DNA from: Abyssibacter profundi
GTDB taxonomy: Bacteria; Pseudomonadota; Gammaproteobacteria; Nevskiales; OUC007
Direction of reading: 5' to 3'
DNA: 63,490 bases
Assembly: GCF_003151135.1 (NCBI RefSeq)
Contig: NZ_QEQK01000020.1
Coordinates: 1 to 63,490 of the forward strand
The notes under the pieces were generated by a model that did no database searches, was not told the DNA's origin, and worked only from the letters and a program-made list of their open reading frames with translations. This document shows positions 1 through 7,620 of this stretch, one piece after another. Each line of letters opens with the position of its first letter. Position 1 is the stretch's first letter. Made by a program: the position numbers and the translations under genes.

Positions 1-160
1 CCATCTCACCATGGTCCATCTCACCATGGTCCATCTCACCATGGTCCATCTCACCATGGTCCATCTCACCATGGTCCATCTCACCATGGTCCATCTCACC
101 ATGGTCCATCTCACCATGGTCCATCTCACCATGGCCCATCTCACCATGGCCCATCTCGCC
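1..160. repeat. 15-bp tandem repeat inside the cusB-like gene
   Basis: A 15-bp unit is repeated head to tail from the window edge. There are eight identical copies at 11-130, a partial copy at 1-10 and two diverged copies at 131-160. Read on the minus strand in the frame of the CusB-like gene, each unit encodes Gly-Glu-Met-Asp-His (Gly replaces Asp in the diverged copies). Identity at the nucleotide level suggests recent expansion by slippage. There are no spacers, so it is not a CRISPR. The array continues to the left of the window. Confidence 0.95.
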
Positions 161-1651
161 GTGATCCATCGGCGCTGCCGACCTGGCGTCGATCTCGGTG
201 ATCACATAGCGCGCGGCGCCCTGCCGCTCGACCCGAACCTCGACCCGATCCCCCGGGGACCATGCTGCCGGGTCCAGTCCCGCACCCAGATCAAACGACA
301 TGGTCATCCCTGGCATGGACAGGCCGGTCTCGCCAAGCGGTTCAAGCGGCCCGTGTTCCAGGCGAACCGTGCCATCGGCGACGTTCACCTCGCGGACGAT
401 CGCCCGGGCCCGGCCAGCCGGCCGCTGACGGGCTCGCAGGCGTAGCGTCTCGGCATCCAGATTGGCCTCGGAATCGATCAAGAACTGACCGCTGATCACA
501 ACCTGATCGCCGGCCGCCAAACCCTCTAGCACCGCGGTCCGCCCCTCGGTGCTCAGCCCGGTGGTGACGGGAACAATGTCGTACTGGCCAGGCGCTGCCA
601 CGCGCACCACGCGATCACCCTGGCCCGTTCGGATCACGGCCTGTGTTGGCACCGTCAGCATCGAGGCATCGGGCTCCGGGGTCAGCGTCACGTCGGCAAA
701 CATGCCCGGCACGAGCTGCTCGTCTGGATTGTCGAACACCAGACGCGCCCGCTGCGTGCGGGTCGAGGCGTCGACCTCAGGCATCACGAGGTCCACCCGG
801 CCGGTCCATTGCCGCCCGGGCCATGCCTGCACCGTTGCAGCGGCGGCCAGTCCGGGCCTGAGTCGGGCGGCTTGTCGCTCGGGCACGTCCACATAGATCC
901 ACACACGGTCGAGCCGGGCCAGCGTCATGACCATGCTCCCGGGCGTGACGAACTGGCCGGGGCGCGCATCCAGCGAGGCAACCACCCAGGGTGCCTGCGC
1001 GTGGCGGTCGCTCCGCTCCCTCGCTGAGCCTCGGCGCGCCAGCGCTGCGATCTGCGCGCGCGTGTAGCCCAGGGCCAGCAGCCGGTCGGCGGCGGCCTCC
1101 CGTAACGCGCGGTGCCCTCGGGCGCTGAGGTATTCGCGCTCAGCCGCCAACAGATCCGGAGAGAACAACGAGAACAGCAAGTCACCGGGCTGCACGCGCT
1201 CACCCACCGTCGAAACCCCCAGCTGCTCCAGCCAGCCAGCCGCACGGCTATGCACCATGTTCAGGCTATCGGCATCCAGCGCCACGACACCGCTGGCACG
1301 AATGGTGGGCGCCAGACGCTCCCGCCGCACGACGGCCTTGCGTATCCCCAAATGCTGAACGACGGCCGGCTCGATCTGAACATCGACGCTCTGACCGGAG
1401 CCCCCGCCGCAAACGGGCACCAAATCCATGCCCATCGGCGACTTCCCGGGACCGTCGCGCCGATAGCTGGCGTCCATTGGCGCCACCCAGTACTCGGCTG
1501 GTGCCCCCTCGCAAGGCCCGTCGCCGCCTCCGGCGCCGGACCGCATCGCCTCGGTGCCTGGCTCAGGGGCGCGAAACGTCCCCAGCGAGTAACCGACCAC
1601 AGCGGCCATGAGCACGGCGATCAGCACAATCCAACGTTGATAGGTGTTCAC
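1..1651 (-). CDS. cusB: Copper/silver RND efflux periplasmic adaptor (CusB-like) with CusF-like domain and Met/His-rich repeat tail, partial
   Basis: Membrane-fusion adaptor linking an inner-membrane RND pump to the TolC-like channel encoded just upstream. The GTG start at 1651 overlaps the channel stop by 4 bp (GTGA), and the frame stays open to the window edge. Visible in order: an N-terminal membrane segment; a heavy-metal-binding segment near residues 50-82 with APMD, YRRDGPGKSPMGMDLVP; barrel-sandwich and beta-barrel adaptor regions; then a CusF-like domain with LEHGP and MPGMTMSF, where Met stands in place of the usual Trp before PxMTM. After ITEIDARSAAP comes a tail of Met-Asp-His-Gly-Glu repeats that may bind Cu(I)/Ag(I). 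The stop codon and the expected cusA lie outside the window. Metal preference is inferred. Confidence 0.9.
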   Translation of the reverse strand, partial: MNTYQRWIVLIAVLMAAVVGYSLGTFRAPEPGTEAMRSGAGGGDGPCEGAPAEYWVAPMDASYRRDGPGKSPMGMDLVPVCGGGSGQSVDVQIEPAVVQHLGIRKAVVRRERLAPTIRASGVVALDADSLNMVHSRAAGWLEQLGVSTVGERVQPGDLLFSLFSPDLLAAEREYLSARGHRALREAAADRLLALGYTRAQIAALARRGSARERSDRHAQAPWVVASLDARPGQFVTPGSMVMTLARLDRVWIYVDVPERQAARLRPGLAAAATVQAWPGRQWTGRVDLVMPEVDASTRTQRARLVFDNPDEQLVPGMFADVTLTPEPDASMLTVPTQAVIRTGQGDRVVRVAAPGQYDIVPVTTGLSTEGRTAVLEGLAAGDQVVISGQFLIDSEANLDAETLRLRARQRPAGRARAIVREVNVADGTVRLEHGPLEPLGETGLSMPGMTMSFDLGAGLDPAAWSPGDRVEVRVERQGAARYVITEIDARSAAPMDHGEMGHGEMGHGEMDHGEMDHGEMDHGEMDHGEMDHGEMDHGEMDHGEMDHGEM

Positions 1652-2916
1652 GATCCGGTCTCCCCTAGCAGCTGTTCGTCCAGCATCCCACCGGTTAAGC
1701 GCGCGATACGGGCGCGGTGCTTCCATTGGCGCGCCTCCGCAGCCAGGCGGCCCACTCGCGCCTGCAACAGGCCCTCCTCGGCATTGATGACAGCATCTAC
1801 ATCGCCACGCCCGCTGGCATAGTCGGCCATCGCGGCCTCCAGCGTCTGACGCGCCAGAGGCACCAGATCGCCTCGATAAAGCTGCAGCATCTGCGCGGCG
1901 GCACGGTCGGCGGCCACCTGCTCGGCCAGCGCCGCGACCAGGTGCTGAACCTGCTGCCGCTGTTCGGCCTCCAGCCCGGCGATTCGTGCATCGGCGGCGG
2001 CCTCGGCCGCGCGGCGTTTGGATTGACCCAGGGGCAGATTCAGCATCACCCCGACCTGGGTTCGGTACTCCGACCGCGGCAAGGTCCCCAGATAGTTCGC
2101 GGTCAGCCGGAGGTCAGGCTTGTACGCCAGCGCCGCCAGTTCACGATTCAGCTGCGCCGTTCTACCCTGGGCCTGCAGTTTCAACAGGCGCGGATTGGAC
2201 TGCCGCAACGCGCCCTCGAGTGCTGCGATGGGCGGCAGCGCAGGCAGGGTGGACCAGCCGCTGGGCCGGGGCACGCTCGAATGGATGGGACGATTGCGCA
2301 TGGCATTCACCCTCGCCTCCACCATGCGACGCCGCGCGGTGAACTCCAGCGCCTGGCGGCGGCGCTCGGCCAGCCGCGTTGAGGCGCGGAGCAGCGCATG
2401 CTGAGACCCGGCGCCCGCCCGATAACGGCCCGACGTGGCCTGTTGAAGCTCGGTAAGCCGCTGCTGCTGCTCGGCATTGATTCGCAGGGCGCCATGCAGG
2501 TAGTGCAGCTCGGCGTAGGCCTGACGGGCTGTGGCCGACAGCGCCAGCCGCAGTGCCCGCAGATCTGACTCTGCGACGCGAACGTTGGATTCGGCCGCCT
2601 TGCGTTGTACCGCTCGCTTACCCGGCCAGGGCAGCGGCTGGGCAACACCCACGATATGGCCCGGATCGATGCCCGCCGCGTCCACGGACCGTGGCGCGAT
2701 GGCGTAGGTTAGTTGCGGATCGTCCAGGGCACCGGCCGGCTCGACCTGCCAAGCCGCGGCGGCGACAGCCTGCTGCAGGGCGTCCACACCAGGATTGGCG
2801 GCCAGGGTTTCGTCAACCAGCGCCTGCGCCGTCCAGGCCTGCGCAAGCAGGGGCTGGCTGCACAACAGCAAAAAAGCCAGACGCCACCAGGCGCCATCGA
2901 AGTCTCTGTCAATCAT
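1648..2916 (-). CDS. cusC: TolC-family outer-membrane channel of the efflux system (CusC-like)
   Basis: Outer-membrane factor of a tripartite RND metal efflux pump, 422 residues. It has an N-terminal signal peptide (LAFLLLCSQPLLAQA) and the paired long alpha-helical hairpins rich in Ala, Gln, Arg and Leu that are typical of OEP/TolC repeats (two halves, roughly residues 28-215 and 225-410). It follows the small CopL-like gene by about 100 bp and overlaps the adaptor gene by 4 bp, so the three probably form one transcript. The assignment to heavy-metal rather than drug efflux comes from the adaptor and the promoter, not from this protein itself. Confidence 0.85.
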   Translation of the reverse strand: MIDRDFDGAWWRLAFLLLCSQPLLAQAWTAQALVDETLAANPGVDALQQAVAAAAWQVEPAGALDDPQLTYAIAPRSVDAAGIDPGHIVGVAQPLPWPGKRAVQRKAAESNVRVAESDLRALRLALSATARQAYAELHYLHGALRINAEQQQRLTELQQATSGRYRAGAGSQHALLRASTRLAERRRQALEFTARRRMVEARVNAMRNRPIHSSVPRPSGWSTLPALPPIAALEGALRQSNPRLLKLQAQGRTAQLNRELAALAYKPDLRLTANYLGTLPRSEYRTQVGVMLNLPLGQSKRRAAEAAADARIAGLEAEQRQQVQHLVAALAEQVAADRAAAQMLQLYRGDLVPLARQTLEAAMADYASGRGDVDAVINAEEGLLQARVGRLAAEARQWKHRARIARLTGGMLDEQLLGETGS

Positions 2917-2990
2917 GTTGAGTCCTGACTGGATCGGCCGTGCGAACGGCCCGAAGCCGGTCCGGTGCGGATTCCGGACAGGCGTAAGCG

Positions 2991-3009
2991 CCGCACCTCG
3001 TGGGTGCGG
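2991..3009 (-). terminator. Short stem-loop after the CopL-like gene
   Basis: A perfect 7-bp stem (CCGCACC/GGTGCGG) with a 5-nt loop lies just downstream of the CopL-like stop and before the channel gene. No T tract follows. It may be a partial attenuator or an mRNA processing element; it could also be chance in GC-rich DNA. Confidence 0.3.
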
Positions 3010-3015
3010 TGACCG

Positions 3016-3381
3016 TCAGGTCAGACTGGGAGGTCGGATGAGATCAGCCGTGATCCCGTCACGCGTGGCGCGAGTACCGGCACGCCGCGGCGAGTCGGCC
3101 AGGGGCGCTGCGAGGTTCCAGAGCGGGACGACAGCCCCCGCGAGCACGCCGCTCATACAGGCTGCGCCCTGTGCGCAATCGGCGTGAGGCAACTCAGGTC
3201 CATCCACCTCGGCGACGGCGCTGACCAGCGCGTGGCAAGGCGGTTGATCGGCCTGGGCACTCGCCTCGGTGTGTGTCGGCTGTGTCGGTGGCGCCGGCCG
3301 TTCGAGGCAACAGGCCTCTGTGGCCTGGACGACAGGCATCCCGGCCAGGACAAAGACGAGGCTTAGAACGATCCAGCGCAT
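3016..3381 (-). CDS. Small secreted Cys/His-containing protein, CopL-like, first gene of the copper efflux operon
   Basis: 121 residues. A signal peptide is visible (MRWIVLSLVFVLAGMPVVQA). The mature part has scattered potential metal ligands (ACCLE, PPCHALV, HADCAQGAACMSG) and ends with LIRPPSLT. A C-terminal ...RPP motif with Cys/His clusters is typical of the CopL family of metal-binding regulatory proteins found ahead of copper resistance genes. A longer reading from 3468 exists, but the ATG at 3381 is preferred: it starts the signal peptide and sits right after the MerR-type promoter, which the longer version would contain. Function in copper sensing or buffering is inferred from family and context. 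Confidence 0.7.
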   Translation of the reverse strand: MRWIVLSLVFVLAGMPVVQATEACCLERPAPPTQPTHTEASAQADQPPCHALVSAVAEVDGPELPHADCAQGAACMSGVLAGAVVPLWNLAAPLADSPRRAGTRATRDGITADLIRPPSLT

Positions 3382-3388
3382 GGTGGCG

Positions 3389-3419
3389 AGTCTAACCCTG
3401 TTGTCGACTCCAGGGTCAA
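3389..3419 (-). promoter_or_regulatory. MerR-family-type metal-responsive promoter with 19-bp spacer
   Basis: On the minus strand, TTGACC (-35, 3419-3414) and TAGACT (-10, 3394-3389) are separated by 19 bp. The spacer region holds the dyad ACCCTG/CAGGGT centred on GTCGAC. An over-long 19-bp spacer with a dyad is the hallmark of promoters untwisted by MerR/CueR/ZntR/PbrR-type activators. The -10 lies 7 bp from the ATG at 3381, so the leader would be very short. No merR-like gene is in the window. Confidence 0.8.
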
Positions 3420-3507
3420 TGCGCCCACCCCGCCCCCATCCAAAGACTGGCTGCCAGCCGTCGCCCACAGTGGTACCGTCCGCAGCCTGCGATGCACTGG
3501 ATGAGAC

Positions 3508-4644
3508 ATGGATAACGAACTAGAACTCTTTCGCGACAACGTCCGACGCTTTTTCACAGACGAGGTCCTCCCCGATTACGAGCGGTGGGAGCGCGAGGGC
3601 ATCATGCCCCGCGATCTCTGGAACCGCATGGGTGAGGCAGGGCTGCTTTGTGTGGATGTCGCGGAAGAACACGGCGGTATCGGCGCGGAATTTCCGTTCT
3701 CCTGCGTCATTCTGGAAGAGACCGCGCGCCTGGGCATGATGAGCCTGGCCACGAATCTGGCCGTTCACTCGGACATCGTCGCCCCGTATATCTCCCACCT
3801 CGGCACGGACGAGCAAAAGGCCTACTGGCTGCCCCGACTGGCCAGCGGGGAAGCCGTCGGCGCCATCGGCATGACCGAGCCCGGCGCAGGCTCCGACCTG
3901 CAGGCGATCAAGACCAATGCCGTGGCCGATGGTGATGACTACATCATCAACGGGCAGAAGACCTTCATCACCAACGGGCAGCATGCCGACCTGGTCATTC
4001 TGGCGGTTAAGACCGACCCCAAGGCCGGCGCCCGGGGCACGACGCTATTCCTGATCGACACCCACCTCGATGGTTTCAGCCGCGGCCGCAACCTGGAGAA
4101 GATCGGGCAGCACGCCGGCGACACCTCGGAGCTTTACTTCAGCGACTTGCGCACGCCAGCAAGCTCCGTGCTCGGCAGGCTGGGTGGCGGGTTCGGGCAT
4201 TTGATGGACGAGCTGCCCCGCGAACGGCTGGCGCTGGGCGTCACGGCCGTTGGCGCTGCGCAGGGCTGCATCGAGCAGACCATCGACTATGTGCAAAACC
4301 GCAAGGCCTTCGGACAGGCCATCGGCAGCTTTCAGAACACGCGCTTCGAGCTGGCGCGCATGAAAACAGATCTCGAGGTGAATCGAGCCTTCGTGAATCA
4401 CTGCGCCAGCCTGTATGCCCAGGGGCAGCTCGATGTTCCCACCGCAGCCATGGTCAAGCTGGCCAGCACGGAGATGCAATGCAATGTGGCCGATGGCTGC
4501 CTGCAGCTATTCGGTGGCTACGGTTACATGAGCGAATACCCCATCGCGCGGGCCTTTGCCGATGCGCGGGTCCAGCGGATTTACGGCGGTACCTCCGAAA
4601 TCATGAAAGAGGTCATCGCCCGGTCCATGCTGGGGCGCGCCTAG
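3508..4644 (+). CDS. Acyl-CoA dehydrogenase
   Basis: FAD-dependent alpha,beta-dehydrogenation of acyl-CoA thioesters, first step of beta-oxidation or branched-chain acyl degradation; cytoplasmic. 378 residues, the normal size. Helical N-terminal domain (about 1-115), beta domain with the signature GMTEPGAGSDLQAI and FITNGQHADL (about 120-225), and C-terminal helical domain with FGQAIGSFQNTRF and LFGGYGYMSEYP. The segment YGGTSEIMKEVIAR near the C terminus contains the Glu position that acts as base in many members. Substrate chain length cannot be told. It converges on the epimerase gene, with an inverted repeat between them. It is not in an operon with other beta-oxidation genes here. Confidence 0.93.
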   Translation: MDNELELFRDNVRRFFTDEVLPDYERWEREGIMPRDLWNRMGEAGLLCVDVAEEHGGIGAEFPFSCVILEETARLGMMSLATNLAVHSDIVAPYISHLGTDEQKAYWLPRLASGEAVGAIGMTEPGAGSDLQAIKTNAVADGDDYIINGQKTFITNGQHADLVILAVKTDPKAGARGTTLFLIDTHLDGFSRGRNLEKIGQHAGDTSELYFSDLRTPASSVLGRLGGGFGHLMDELPRERLALGVTAVGAAQGCIEQTIDYVQNRKAFGQAIGSFQNTRFELARMKTDLEVNRAFVNHCASLYAQGQLDVPTAAMVKLASTEMQCNVADGCLQLFGGYGYMSEYPIARAFADARVQRIYGGTSEIMKEVIARSMLGRA

Positions 4645-4679
4645 CTACGCCAGATCGCGCCAAGCGCTGCAAGTCGTCT

Positions 4680-4707
4680 GGCGGGATCAGCCATCCCTGA
4701 TCCCGCC
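4680..4707. terminator. Perfect stem-loop between convergent genes
   Basis: GGCGGGATCAG and CTGATCCCGCC form an 11-bp perfect stem with a 6-nt loop, placed between the ends of the acyl-CoA dehydrogenase (+) and epimerase (-) genes. There is no clear T tract on either side. The position fits a bidirectional transcription end. Confidence 0.55.
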
Positions 4708-4736
4708 ATCACCTCCCGCCCGGCTGGGCGGCTCGC

Positions 4737-5726
4737 TCAGGCCGGGAGATAGCCCACACTGCGGAACCAGTCCAGCGCGCTGTCCAGGGTTTGCTCCAGG
4801 GTCAGCCGGGGCTGGTAATCCAGTTCGCGCAAAGCCTTGTCGCCGCTGAGGTGCTGGCCGGCCGACATCACCGCAATCGCCGTGGCACTGATCTGCGGTG
4901 GTGGTCCGCCCAACCGATACCGCAGGGCCTGCACCGCGCTCACGGCCCGGGCAACCGGCAAAGGCACCGCGCGCGGCACGGCGGTGCCCAGACGGCGAGC
5001 CGCCAGTGTCATGATCTCGTCCATACTCGTATTGCTGCCGGTCAGCAGGTAGCGCTCGCCCGCCGCGCCGCGCTCGATCACGGCCAGAATGCCGCGCCCG
5101 GCATCCTCGGCGGCCACGACATTGCGGTTGCCGCGCACATAATTGGGCAATGCGCCATTGCCGAGACGCGTCAGCAACTGGCCGGTCGACGGCCCATAGT
5201 CATACGGCCCGAACGTCATGGCCGGAATCGCGATGGACACCGCGAGTTGCTGATCCGACGCCTGGGCGTAGTGGGCGTCCATGGCCCACTTCAGGCGCAC
5301 GTACGGATTACGTGTCCGGGGCGCCGTGTCACGGATGCAGCGCTCATCTCCGACCGCACCCTCCCCCGCTGGCGCCAGCGCAATCGAGCCACCGACGTAA
5401 ACGGCACGCGACACAGCAGCGGCTCGGCAGGCCGTCAGGAAATCTTCGGTTTGCCGCAGTGCTGTGCGGACTTCATCGCGCCACGGTCGCGGTGTCGTGG
5501 GGTAGTACGCGGCCGCGTTGACCACCGCATCGAGCCCGGCGAAGGCCTGCTCCAGCGATGCCCGCTCGTTGGCATCGGCCACCCGGCATTCGGCGGCCAG
5601 ATCGCTGACGCGTGACAGGTCTGACCCAGCACGGTGTAGGACCACAACCTCGTGCCCGGCTGCCTGCGCGGCCGCTGCAGCGTGGTGCCCCAACATGCCG
5701 GTGCCACCCAGAACTCCGATTTTCAT
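4737..5726 (-). CDS. NAD-dependent epimerase/dehydratase family protein
   Basis: Extended short-chain dehydrogenase of about 329 residues. The N terminus MKIGVLGGTGMLGHHAAAAA carries the GxxGxxG nucleotide-binding motif. Further marks are VVNAAAYYP, an SRAVYVGGSIAL strand, and PYVRLKWAMD, in which the catalytic YxxxK motif is only approximate (Y-V-R-L-K). The ATG at 5726 is chosen over 5753 because it begins directly at the Rossmann fold. Hopanoid-associated sugar epimerase or dihydroflavonol reductase-like proteins are possible relatives; the substrate is unknown. It is divergent from the MarR gene, with matching inverted repeats in between, so MarR control is likely. Confidence 0.82.
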   Translation of the reverse strand: MKIGVLGGTGMLGHHAAAAAQAAGHEVVVLHRAGSDLSRVSDLAAECRVADANERASLEQAFAGLDAVVNAAAYYPTTPRPWRDEVRTALRQTEDFLTACRAAAVSRAVYVGGSIALAPAGEGAVGDERCIRDTAPRTRNPYVRLKWAMDAHYAQASDQQLAVSIAIPAMTFGPYDYGPSTGQLLTRLGNGALPNYVRGNRNVVAAEDAGRGILAVIERGAAGERYLLTGSNTSMDEIMTLAARRLGTAVPRAVPLPVARAVSAVQALRYRLGGPPPQISATAIAVMSAGQHLSGDKALRELDYQPRLTLEQTLDSALDWFRSVGYLPA

Positions 5727-5743
5727 GCCGCCTAACCCCTTGA

Positions 5744-5834
5744 TGTGCCTCACGCACTGTCGAGCCCCATCGCAGCTGCGTCAAGACACAAGACTTGACC
5801 CGGTCCCGGCCAATATGGACAGTGCATAGGCACA
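5744..5834. promoter_or_regulatory. Spaced inverted repeat in the divergent epimerase-marR intergenic region
   Basis: TGTGCCTCACGCACTG at 5744-5759 and CAGTGCATAGGCACA at 5820-5834 are nearly exact reverse complements, about 60 bp apart. Together they flank the divergent promoter region. They may be two operator copies for the adjacent MarR regulator, one for each gene. This is inferred from position and sequence symmetry only. Confidence 0.45.
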
Positions 5835-5853
5835 CTTATAGTTAGAGGCATCC

Positions 5854-6312
5854 GTGCCCCGATCTCGCGTCCCCGTTGGCCCCTCGTCCCTGATTGTCGA
5901 AATCGCCCGCCTGATCCGTCGGGATTTCGGTCAGCGTGCCGAGCACCTGAACCTGACCCAGTCCCAGTGGCGCGCGCTGTACCAAATCTCGCATCGTCCG
6001 GGGATCAACCAAGCCAAGCTCGCCGAGAAATTGGAGGTGCATCCGGTGTCCGTCACCCAGGTGGTCGACCGACTGGTCAAGGCGGGCTGGGTCGTCCGTG
6101 TTCCCGACCCCATGGACCGTCGAGCCGTGCAATTGCAGCTCACTGACGCCTGTGTCCCCCTGCTCGAAGAAATGGACCGGATTTCCATCGAAACCCGCGA
6201 GACCGTGCTGGCCGGGCTGGATGAGACACAGCGCAAGGACCTCGAGGATGTGCTGCGCCACGTCCGGGCCAACCTGCGCCAGGCGTTCGGCGCAGATGAA
6301 AGCGACGATTGA
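5854..6312 (+). CDS. MarR-family transcriptional regulator
   Basis: 152 residues, normal for MarR. The winged-helix core is visible: LTQSQWRALYQISHRPGINQ (first helices), KLAEKLEVHPVSVTQVVDRL (helix-turn-helix), and a wing with VRVPDPMDRRAVQLQLT, which holds the typical D-x-R-[RS] element. It probably binds DNA as a dimer and represses itself and/or the divergent epimerase gene. The start is GTG at 5854. The ligand is unknown. A short stem (AAGCC/GGCTT then TTC) at 6317-6332 could be a weak terminator. Confidence 0.9.
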   Translation: MPRSRVPVGPSSLIVEIARLIRRDFGQRAEHLNLTQSQWRALYQISHRPGINQAKLAEKLEVHPVSVTQVVDRLVKAGWVVRVPDPMDRRAVQLQLTDACVPLLEEMDRISIETRETVLAGLDETQRKDLEDVLRHVRANLRQAFGADESDD

Positions 6313-6627
6313 TAGCCAAGCCCTCGGCTTTTCGTGCCGCCACGTTGCGGTCCGCTAACCGACGAGGCACGGCGCGCGAAGCAATGTTTGGTCATTCCGA
6401 ATAAACGAGGCGCGACGCGGTCAGGCCTGTTTGCAGGCGCGCATGACCTGACGTCGCGGTGCCCTCGCCGCGTCTTGTTGTAGCGGGCGGCAAGATCACC
6501 GATCTCTCACGCGGCCAGCCTGCCGCCATCGACCTTGTTCACGCCTGCCAGTCCTGTGGCCCTGCACTAATCTCGCGCCCTCGACCACATCTGGCCGAAG
6601 GCCGCACTGGCGGCTGGGCGAGAATTC
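6313..6627. other. Intergenic region between marR and the DNA repair module
   Basis: No convincing gene in 315 bp; the reading frames here are shadows of neighbours. It contains the possible marR terminator (6317-6332) and the nested stem structure at 6411-6458. It should also hold the promoter for the four-gene repair module, but no clear -35/-10 pair stands out. Confidence 0.5.
6411..6458. repeat. Nested palindromic stem structure
   Basis: The outer arms CGCGACG/CGTCGCG (6411-6417 and 6452-6458) and TCAGG/CCTGA enclose an inner hairpin GCCTG-tttg-CAGGC. This could be a REP-like element, an RNA structure or a terminator; there is no T tract. No second copy was recognised in the window. Confidence 0.4.
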
Positions 6628-7620
6628 TTGGCTGCACCCCTGCTTCAACAAACTGATCGCGGGCTGTACTGCGCGCCCGGCGATTTCTACATCGACCCCT
6701 GGCGGCCGGTGGACCGGGCGATCATCACGCATGCCCACGCAGACCATGCGCGGCCGGGTCACGCCCACTATCTGGCCCATGCGCAAAGCTGGCCGGTCAT
6801 GCAACGCCGTCTGGGCGAAATCTCCGGTGACATCGTTCGCTACGGCGAGGTCATCCGCCATCAGGGCGTCACCATCAGCCTGCATCCGGCCGGGCATATT
6901 CTCGGGTCGGCACAGGTCCGTGTGGAGTCCCGCGGCGAGGTCTGGGTGGTCACGGGTGATTACAAGCGCGATGCGGACGCCACCTGTACGGCGTTCGAGC
7001 CGCAGCGGTGCCACACGCTGATCTCCGAGGTGACGTTCGGGTACCCGGTGTACCGCTGGCCTGGCGAAGCGGTGGTGCTCGAGCAGCTACGGCAGTGGTG
7101 GGCGCAATGCCGCGTCCGGGGCGAGGCCGCCGTCCTGTTCTGCTACGCCTTGGGCAAGGCACAGCGCCTGTTACATGGCCTGCGTGCCCTCGATGAACCG
7201 GTGGTCGTGCATGGCGCCCTGCCCCCCATTAACGCCATCTACGAAGCCGCCGGTGTTCCGCTGGCACCATGCGAAACCGTTGGCCGCCGGCAACAAAGCT
7301 TTGCCGGACGCCTGGTCATGGCCCCACCCAGCGCCGCCGGCAGTGCCTGGATGAAACGCTTCCCCAAGCGTTCGACTGCATTTGCCTCGGGTTGGATGCA
7401 ACTCCGCGGAAACCGACGGCGGCGGGGCTATGACCGGGGCTTCGTGTTGTCCGACCACGCCGACTGGGCAGGTCTGCTGCAGACCGTTGCAGACAGTCAG
7501 GCCGAGCAGGTACTGCTCACCCACGGCGACAGCGCCCCGCTGGAACGCCTGCTGCGTGAACGTGGTCTGGATGCCCGCGCCCTGGAGGCGCAGCGCCCGC
7601 CGGGCGAAGACAGCCCATGA
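6628..7620 (+). CDS. Ligase-associated DNA exonuclease (metallo-beta-lactamase/beta-CASP type)
   Basis: 330 residues. Metal-dependent nuclease of the SNM1/CPSF-like fold that travels with LHR-type helicase and ATP-dependent ligase. Visible: GLYCAPGDFYIDPWRPV at the N terminus, the metal motif THAHADHA near residue 35, HPAGHILGSAQ, VVTGDYKRD, and a C-terminal SDHADW motif. The start is TTG at 6628, placing a short leader before GLYC. The stop overlaps the ligase start by 4 bp (ATGA), so translation is coupled. It probably processes DNA ends for the ligase. Processing of RNA is less likely given the neighbours. Confidence 0.88.
   Translation: MAAPLLQQTDRGLYCAPGDFYIDPWRPVDRAIITHAHADHARPGHAHYLAHAQSWPVMQRRLGEISGDIVRYGEVIRHQGVTISLHPAGHILGSAQVRVESRGEVWVVTGDYKRDADATCTAFEPQRCHTLISEVTFGYPVYRWPGEAVVLEQLRQWWAQCRVRGEAAVLFCYALGKAQRLLHGLRALDEPVVVHGALPPINAIYEAAGVPLAPCETVGRRQQSFAGRLVMAPPSAAGSAWMKRFPKRSTAFASGWMQLRGNRRRRGYDRGFVLSDHADWAGLLQTVADSQAEQVLLTHGDSAPLERLLRERGLDARALEAQRPPGEDSP

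Noticed and set aside
1-160. CRISPR array
   Set aside because: Units are contiguous 15-mers with no spacers and they encode a peptide repeat.
11-445. Plus-strand ORF of repeated Met-Val-His-Leu-Thr
   Set aside because: It is the antisense of the CusB-like repeat tail and CusF-like domain; the minus frame has family motifs and continues for over 500 codons.
4791-5615. 274-codon plus-strand ORF
   Set aside because: Antisense to the epimerase gene with its Rossmann motif.
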